Shown here piece after piece: positions 56,200-64,000 of a DNA stretch of 64,000 nt. Made by a program: the position numbers and the translations under genes. The notes beneath the pieces are model-generated. The model made no database searches. It was given only the letters and a program-made list of their open reading frames with translations, and was not told the origin of the DNA. The DNA is from Nissolia schottii (Eukaryota > Streptophyta > Magnoliopsida > Fabales > Fabaceae), in contig QANU01063385.1 in assembly GCA_003254905.1 (NCBI GenBank), positions 42,040 to 106,039 of the forward strand, read 5' to 3'. How positions within the stretch are numbered: the stretch's first letter is position 1; each line of letters begins with the position of its first letter.

Positions 56200-56885
56200 T
56201 TAAAACAAGCGATCAATGCTTGATGCTTGCAGGGTGTTATTTCTTGATACACCAGACCTTATAGTATTTGATAAATCTCCAGCATTCATATAATACGCTG
56301 GCCTTGATGGTACTAGAAGAGTGAGGGAGTGGCTGTTAAGCATGAGTAAAACTGTAGCCATGGTTGGTCTTTCAGCTACATTTTCTTGAACGCATAGTAA
56401 TCCAAAATGGATGCATCTCATCATTTCATTTCTTGATTCGCTATTCAGTGTCGGATCTACGATACTCGAGACAGTTCCTTCCCTCCAGTGTCTCCACGCC
56501 TGCACAAATTTGGTCAATTGGAACAAAAGTATTACTTCTCAAATGTGTAACTTTCAAGGCAAAGAAGATTGGTACTTAAAGACAGCAGTCTTACAAAGCT
56601 TATTAGATGTTCTACATAGTCGCCATTGTGGTCGTGGTTGTCCCTGTTTTTGTGTCCACTTGCTATCTCAAGAACTAGCACTCCAAAACTGAAGACGTCT
56701 GACTTTACTGAGAATTCTCCATACAATGCATATTCAGGTGGCAGATATCCACTGCATATCAACATGCATAAACTCAGTTAGATACAGAGAAGTTAATTTA
56801 TTTGATCTTTAGTATATCATGTTACTTACTAGGTTCCAACAACTCTAAGTGTATTCCCTCGAGTTTGATCCACAATAAACAGTCA

Positions 56886-57119
<234 letters not shown>

Positions 57120-58354
57120 TTAACTTTTACAAGAAATATAAATGTAATAGATATGCAGTATGGTCAAGCAGAAGTTCTTCTTTACCAAATAGGAAGAAAT
57201 CAAGGCTTTTATTGGGAAGAAACTCGTAGACCAGTATCCTTTCTCCCATTTCCAAACAGAAGCCAAGTAGCCTTGCTAGATTTCGATGTTGAAGCTTTGC
57301 TACCAATAGAAGTTCATTCGTGAATTCTATATCACCTTGGCTAGAACCCCTGGACAACCTTTTGATAGCAACTTCTTCGCCATTGGGTAGCCTACCCTGA
57401 AAATATAAATGAATTTTGGTACATTTAAATTCACTGCCAGTTACTTAAACAGACTTAACTCAATCTTTAGCTTTATCATACCTTGTAGACAAGTCCAAAT
57501 CCACCTTGTCCAAGCTTATTTGCCAATGAAAAGTTATCTGTAGCGCCATGATGGTTTGAAAGTCGAACTGAAATGTCTCAGTGGGTTCAATTTCGTAGTC
57601 AGCTTCAGATTTACCTGCTTAATATGTTTGAAAGGTTCTTTGAATGATATTTAAGATTGGGGCCGCAGCATGTGCAGAAGTTATTTCAAGTTATTTCATA
57701 TCTACTATATAATTTTTATTTGATTAATATGCACTAAGAAGAACTATTTAATTGACAACGAGAATCTATATAAAATAAAAAATAAAAAAAAGGCCAAGTA
57801 AATTTCTATATTGATTTGTCTGTCTGTGTTGTTAATTTGTTAAGTGAACAATTCATCATTGACACATGGTATGCCTCAGTTCATAATTAAACGGATATAA
57901 GACTAGTTTATTGGACTTACTTTCCGAAAATTTCCTTGGCTTCCTCCTCCTTAAATAGAAGCATATAAAGATGAGCAATACAACAAAGGAGACAATTGGC
58001 ACAACAATGGCAATCAGAGTTCGTGATGAGCTGCTCTTTCGTGGAAGTGAAAAGTCGAGAAATCTAGGTTGGTTAGGGATAATAAAATATCTTGACAAAT
58101 CTGACCTATGATGACGATGATACCCACACACATATATAAGTTTATCACATAAATAAAAATAATTAACAAAACTTTTCATTATTTATAAAGTCATCTATAT
58201 CAAACCATTTGAAGAAAAAAAAACTTTTCTGTATTAGTGAATAATAAGTAATACACGACTTTCAAAAACTAGACAACACACAGTTATCCCATAATGCTAC
58301 GTCTAAATTGAGAAAAGTTTACCGTACGTGACCCTACAATTACGCAGACTTAAG

Positions 58355-58580
58355 CAAAAATATTACATGTACACGCAATTTCATACACTCATACATACAC
58401 TATTAATAATATACAAACTTTATTCTCACGAGTGCACAAACATTACAAACTTATAAATAATACTCTCAACTATATTTAATTAAGTGCACAAATATTACAT
58501 GAGTTAAAAGATAAACTTTATGTATATAAGTACGGGTGTATGTATGGTGTATGATTTTTGGTGTACGTGTAACAGACCTC
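58355..58580. mobile_element. short TIR element (MITE), family member 2, in CRK-E intron 1
   Basis: A relative of 49063-49288 with the same interior (ACTCTCAACTATA, TTAATTAAGTGCACAAA, TAAGTACGGGTGTATGTATG) and ends around TTACAYGTACAC. CRK-D intron 1 has the uninterrupted site AGACATAAGTTAAG near 53660. Here TTAAG and CTAAG flank the insert, suggesting a 4-5 bp target duplication. Confidence 0.65.
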
Positions 58581-58759
58581 TAAGTTAAGATAAATGTATA
58601 AATAAACATTACCAAATTTATAAATAAATATTTGTATTTGAAAATAAAATAAGACTCCCCTCCAATTAAATAGCAATTACCACATTTTTTCTGTTATTCT
58701 CCGCTTACACTTTAAAACACTTGCATTTACTCTCCTTCAAACAAACATTATAAAATAAA

Positions 58760-59964
58760 GGGTTAATTTTGTTTTTAGTCCCTGTAAAATTAGAAAGTTT
58801 GATTTTAGTCCCTGCATAAAAGTTTTAGTCCCTGTAAAATTGTAAAATTAGGTTTTAGTCCTTGGAGTGGGGTGAGGGTTGACTGGGCTGACGTGGCGCT
58901 GACGCGGCGCGCCACGTGAGATGCCACGTGGCATAACCCCCCCAAAACCCAACTCAAACCCATGACCCAAACCCAATCTGACCCGACCCGTTTTTATTTT
59001 TAAAAAAAAAAAGAAAAAAAAAAGAGAACGCACCCACCAGCCCCAGCCCCAGCCCGCTGCCCGCACCCACCAATCCGTACCCCCAGCCCCAGCCCCATCT
59101 CCTCCCTCCTCTTTCCCAACCCCGCCGCCCGGACCCACCAATCCGCCCTCGCCCTCGCCCTCGCCCTCTCTCTCTCCCTCATCTCCCCCGTTTGTGAAGC
59201 CCATGGGGACCATTGACGGCGTGGAGTTCGGCGTTATGGGAGGCGCAGTGGTGGGAGAGAAATTAGATCTAGACTTGTCGGAGGTTCCAACCTTGTTCAT
59301 CTGCCGATGCAAGACTCGGTGACCCTCAAGTGGTTCAGCCTGGAGCACTTGACCTGCCCCACCACGATGCAGGAGCTTTGGGATGATTCGGTTACCGCTA
59401 ACACCACCCTCTACCGCGTCATTTACAGGATGCCGCCAGATCTGAGCTCACCGTCGTCAAAAAGCTCGTGTCGCGTCGAGAGGGGGTGGTGGGATGAAGC
59501 TCGAGAGGCACGAAGAGCGATGAGTGAGGAGATCGGCACGGCGGCACGGCGGCACGGCAGAGAGGGCGCGGGAGTGAGGAGACCAACACGGCGGCACCGT
59601 GGGGAGAGTCGATGGCGGGCGGTGGGGACCAGCGGCGGCAGAGGGGGTGGGGTGGGTGGGTAGGGCTCGAGAGAGGTGAGAGGAGGCTGGGGGCTGTTTG
59701 CAAATTTTATTTTTTGATTTTANTTTTTTTTAAATTTTATTTAAAAAAGGGGTCGGGTCAGGGTCATGGGTCGGGTTGGGTTTTGGATTATGCCACGTGG
59801 CATCCCACGTGACGCGCCGCGTCAGCGTCAAGTCAGCCCAGACAACCATCACCCCACCCTAGGGACTTAAACCTAATTTTACAATTTTGCAGGGACTAAA
59901 ACTTTTATGCAGGGACTAAAATCAAACTTTCTAATTTTACAGGGACTAAAAACATAATTAACCC
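58760..59964. mobile_element. Mutator-like element with long TIRs, in CRK-E intron 1
   Basis: Terminal inverted repeats of roughly 175 bp run from 58760 (GGGTTAATTTTGTTTTTAGT) and inward from 59964 (its complement reads GGGTTAATTATGTTTTTAGT). They continue through repeated TTTTAGTCCCTG units and GCCACGTGGCATAA. The flanks are AT-rich direct repeats of about 9-11 bp (TAAAATAAA and TAAATAAATAAA). CRK-D intron 1 has the unfilled site ATTATAAAATAAACGATG near 54293. The interior is GC-rich and includes a stretch (about 59190-59330) that reads as open protein-like code; no transposase is seen. This fits a MITE or Pack-MULE. Confidence 0.78.
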
Positions 59965-60931
59965 TAAATAAATAAAGATGTCAAAACAAATAAACCAATA
60001 ATTAACTAACACAATAACAATCGGTCCGTACAAAGCTGAGTTGGAGCTGAATAAGACATTAATTATAGAATAGTGCATCGCATATTGAGAAATGAGAATA
60101 ACAAGAAAAAGATGCCATGGTAGGCATAGAAGGAGCCTTTGCTTACCAGTGATGGATGGGGCAGGAGGATGAAACATTGGAGGAGGCGCATCACTGCTTA
60201 TGGAATCGTAGTAAGGGAAATTATCAAATCTGAGATTGCAACTCGGGAGCATAAACCTGCCGCGTATCTTTCCAACACAGCATTCAGGGATGAATGAGAT
60301 AATTCCAGCCAAGCAATTATTGCAATCTTCCCCTGACAAATCAGGCGTGCACTGCACGTGAGCATACATGGTCTGAAATGCGGGTCCGGCTGCCTTTCCC
60401 TCAGCAAACTTGAGAAGGGAGCCACCGGCCGCAGCTTTGTTTCTTAGGCTTCCCAGCAAGTCCCCAAGATTGAACTCATTCCCGGTTGCGTTTTGTAAGT
60501 TATATCTGTACCAGAAAGGCTTAGATTCCATGACCCCCAATATGTTTCGGTTAGAGTAGCGCAGCGTGCAATTGTCAAAATAAGCTATTGCCTCCTTCTG
60601 GTTTGGACAGGCCTGTGTGAGCAGTGCTCTGGATTCATTGAGGCAACTGAAGCAACCATCTCGCTTAAGATCTCCCCTGCACATCGCAATGAGGTCAACT
60701 TTGTCGGTGCTTTCGCCCTCGGAGAAATTGAAGAAACCATAGTTGATTCTGGTGTTGGAAGTGAGGTTGGACAGGAGGGTCTTGAGGCTGGCATCGTAGC
60801 TGCTATTGGCAGTGTAGTTACCACTGCTGCTACTGCAATATTTCTTCAAGAAGCCTGGCTGGGCGGTGGCTAGCGACGTGAAGATGACAAGGAGAGAAAG
60901 AAATGAGAAAAAAGTTCTAGAAACTATGGCC

Positions 60932-61985
60932 TCGGACCTCCCTCCTCTGGTCTTCCCCTCTGTTTCCCCGTCGTCATTCCCTCAGGATCCAAAGTGGGGA
61001 GTCATCCGCTGGTACGCCCTTGTGTAGTCCACGATGAGCTTCTCTAATGAACTCTTGATCAGATAGTGGATGATCCTTTTTTTGCAAATGGGTCTAAACC
61101 AAAGCATGAGAATGGGAGGAAATTTTAAAGTGAGACACACAAATGTGTTTAGACTTCACATCTAGGTAATCTGAATGTAATTTTACTTGTTCACGTTGAC
61201 TTGTTTAGTAAGGTAAGATTGTTGGTAATTTGAATTATTTAGGTAATCAAAATTACCTTCAATTTGGTAATGTGCATTATCTCTGTGGAGATGTCCATCT
61301 TGATTATCACCTAAGTAATCTTAAACAATAATATAGATAGAAATAATAATAATAAAATTAATAACACAATTAAATATAAAATAAAAATAATAATAAATAC
61401 TAATAAGTAAGTGATTGCTTAAATATCACATGCTACTTAATTTATTCATTTTTTATAATTTTTTAAAATTAAATTCATCAAATTTTGTTATCATTTTATG
61501 TTCTATATAATCATAGTAAACATATCATTAGTCAAATTATTGAAAGAGCCAACTTATAAGACGTTTAGAGATTTGCGGACCATTTGAGTTTACGATGCAT
61601 TTCTCTACAAATATTGTATTAAAAAATATTAATTTATCACATTAGATCATTAATCTATTAATATCTCATATTAGATCATGAAATGATATTAAAATTTAAT
61701 GAATTTAGTTATAAAAATTATTTAAAAAATGGATAAATTAAGTAGTGTATATTTATCCCATGAGATATTTGACAAACCACCTAATAAGTAATGTATATTA
61801 ATATTATCTCATAGTATCTTTTTATATGTCAAATAAGGTATTTTAAATTCTCAATTACATTACACGCACATATCAAGCATAACAATATAACATTAATAAC
61901 AATTTAACATGTGGTAATCTTGGAGTTAATGTACCAAACACGCCCTCAAAATAATGAATTTACGAATCTTACCAATATATATTTT
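60932..61985. repeat. segmental duplication, right copy (X2)
   Basis: Near copy of 48004-49062. The left edge is abrupt: up to 60930 the sequence is CRK-E exon 1, and from 60931-60932 it is retroelement LTR. On the right it runs uninterrupted into the CRK-F 3' flank at about 61990, the position where the left copy holds the TIR elements. Confidence 0.85.
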
Positions 61986-62291
61986 TCAGTTAGTACAAAT
62001 TTCATATTTACATCAGACTTTAACATTCACGCTACGCTAGAAACACAAGAAGATTTAGGCTTTTGGCAAATGACAGGATTTCTTTTGGCAAAGATACTCT
62101 GAACATGGGGAACCAACATTATATGAGTTTCAATGGTGAGGGAGGGGAGTTTAGGTGCCCACTCTTGTTTGCAAATTACAAACTCAAATATACTAATGAC
62201 AAAACTCAACATAAATAATTGACATTTATCTTCATAATCATTCTTTTTTTCCACTCCAACGTGTTTATGAAATCAATTTTATCAGAAATAT

Positions 62292-64000
62292 CTAGCGAGG
62301 ATATACATCAGTAATCTGTGATTTATTTGTTGCTTCTTGAGCAGCATATTGACTTCCTGAATCAGATGACCTTGTCGCCTCTGAATATTGCTCACTTGAA
62401 TGTATAGACAATAACCTTCTACTACGCAGTAAAAAGGGAGGTTCGGAAGGATCGGGAAGAGGGAAAGAGCTGCTGTTAAGCATTGATAAAACAGAAGTCA
62501 TAGTAGGTCTATTACCTATATCCTCTTGAACACAGAGCAACCCAATGTGAATGCATCTCATTATTTCATTCCCTGAATCATTGTTTAATGTGGGATCTAC
62601 AATATTTGAAGCGGTCCCTCCCCTCCAATTACTCCATGCCTGCAAGAATTTTCTCAAATGACAAAAGAAACAATTCTTACAATCAAATTTTGTAACTGCA
62701 GAAATTTCTCGTGCAAAATAATATGCTTGAAAAAGAGAAGAACAACTAATTAATAATCAAAAAGAATCACACTTACCATGCTTAGTAGACCCTCTACAAT
62801 CTCCCCACTACGAATCTCATTATTTCTTTTTCCGCATATGATTTCCAAAATCATCATGCCAAAACTATAGACATCTGACTTTACTGAATATTGTCCAAGC
62901 TTAATGTACTCAGGTGCCATGTATCCACTGCATATTAAAAAAATCAAGTGTAAGGAAAATGTTTCATCTTTGCTCTTCTTGTTGTAAGGGAAATTATTAG
63001 TCGGACATTTGGAATATCTTATCCACTCAAACACAACGTATTATGATACTCACAAGGTCCCAACAATTGTATTTGTATTGCCTTGAGTTTGATTAACATC
63101 AAACAATCTTGCCGTTCCAAAATCTGATATCTTAGGATTTAACTCTTCATCTAGTAAAATATTACTTATTTTAATATCACGATGAACAATTTGCAATCGA
63201 GAGTCTTCATGAAGGTAAAGAAGGCCACGGGCTATGCCTTTTATGATTTTGTATCGTACTTCCCAATCCAAATTTGCACGCTTGATTGGATCTACATAAA
63301 CATTCAAACCATTATATACCTGATATAATATTTTGCGACATAATAACCTTACCAAAATATTTGTCTCTTTATTTTGTCACAGATAAGAAAAGATATATAA
63401 ATTCCAAGAAAAAGATTCAACTTACCAAATATGATATAATCAAGGCTCTTATTGGGAACAAATTCATATACCAGTAGCCTTTCCTTTTTATTAAAACAAA
63501 AACCAAGTAGCCTAACTAAGTTTCGGTGCTGAAGTTTCCCTGTTAGCAACACTTCGTTCTTAAACTCTCTTTGTCCTTGGCCAGAATGGTGAGACAACCT
63601 TTTGATAGCCACTTCTTGACCATCAGAGAGCCAACCCTGAAAACGATATAATCCAAAGTTAATTCATGTAGTTCTCGAAAAATTTTCAGAATAATATAAC
63701 GTGTTTCTAGAAAGAGAAAAAAAATTATACCTTATAAACAGTTCCAAATCCACCTCGTCCAAGTTTATTTGCTTCGGAGAAGTTATTTGTTGCAACTTTG
63801 ATAGTTTTAAAGTCAAATTGCATCAACTCGGAATTTTTAATTTCATTATCAACTTCAATGTCACCTGCACATGGAGCATGATTAGGATTTTTTTTAATCT
63901 TCTCATAATTATAGTGAGACGAGTTGATTTATATTGTTAATAACTATTGAACTAATGAGTGATCTCTAATTTTGACTTGCCCAATGACTACCTTTAATGT
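62292..64000 (-). CDS. CRK: cysteine-rich receptor-like kinase, CRK-F (5' part outside window)
   Basis: Exons 3-7 are present (63864-63731, 63636-63426, 63291-63054, 62927-62777, 62639-62292), all with GT/AG borders, the same lengths as CRK-D and no stop codons. The product ends SQITDVYPR as in CRK-D. Kinase motifs are intact: [36 protein letters not shown]. Differences from CRK-D are few (HHSGQG for HNSGQG, FNKKER for [14 protein letters not shown] for SMHSSKQY), so the duplication is recent. The transmembrane and DUF26 exons should lie beyond base 64000; whether they exist cannot be told. Confidence 0.88.

Noticed and set aside
58848..59812. Several overlapping Gly/Arg-rich ORFs in the Mutator-like element
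   Set aside because: Low-complexity GC-rich sequence open on both strands. There are no transposase motifs, and only a short captured fragment is plausible.

Overview
This is nuclear DNA from a flowering plant, most likely a woody eudicot; I cannot name the species. The evidence is intron-split receptor-kinase and xyloglucan-hydrolase genes, intronless type I MADS-box genes, AT-rich intergenic DNA, and several plant transposon types (Ty1/copia, Ty3/gypsy, LINE, hAT-like, Mutator-like).

Layout. 1-10.1 kb is gene-poor: a four-unit tandem repeat, a complete hAT-like element, LINE 3' ends and LTR-like pieces. 10.1-19.2 kb carries three AGL62-like (M-alpha) MADS genes on the + strand, one of them a pseudogene, with a decayed copia element between the second and third. 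19.9-22.3 kb is a 5'-truncated LINE with its target duplication, broken by a gypsy LTR. 23.3-26 kb (- strand) holds a 553-residue type II membrane protein with a very acidic, sequon-rich tail. 28.3-29.9 kb (+ strand) is a four-exon xyloglucan endotransglucosylase/hydrolase gene.

30-64 kb is a tandem array of cysteine-rich receptor-like kinases (CRK, two DUF26 domains plus a kinase), all on the - strand. In order it holds a truncated pseudogene (30.3-31.7 kb), intact CRK-A (32.6-36.4), intact CRK-B (37.7-40.8), kinase-less CRK-C (43.2-44.2), intact CRK-D (51.4-55.3), the chimeric dead copy CRK-E (56.2-60.9), and CRK-F, which runs off the window (62.3-64.0). For A, B and D, seven exons joined at consensus splice sites give uninterrupted frames of 677, 677 and 666 residues.

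The array shows how it grew. A scrap of the XTH 3' end lies beside CRK-B, so a copied block once included the XTH end. CRK-E joins a CRK-D-like first exon and intron to a different kinase, and its start codon sits exactly on a duplication breakpoint. Transposons present in one copy and absent at the same site in the other give natural empty sites. One hAT-like element appears to carry a degraded receiver-domain fragment.

I found no evidence for a wholly new biological system. The most notable items are the kinase-less CRK-C with a membrane tail, the CRK-E chimera and its breakpoint, the captured receiver fragment, and the satellite-bearing TIR element at 49-51 kb.
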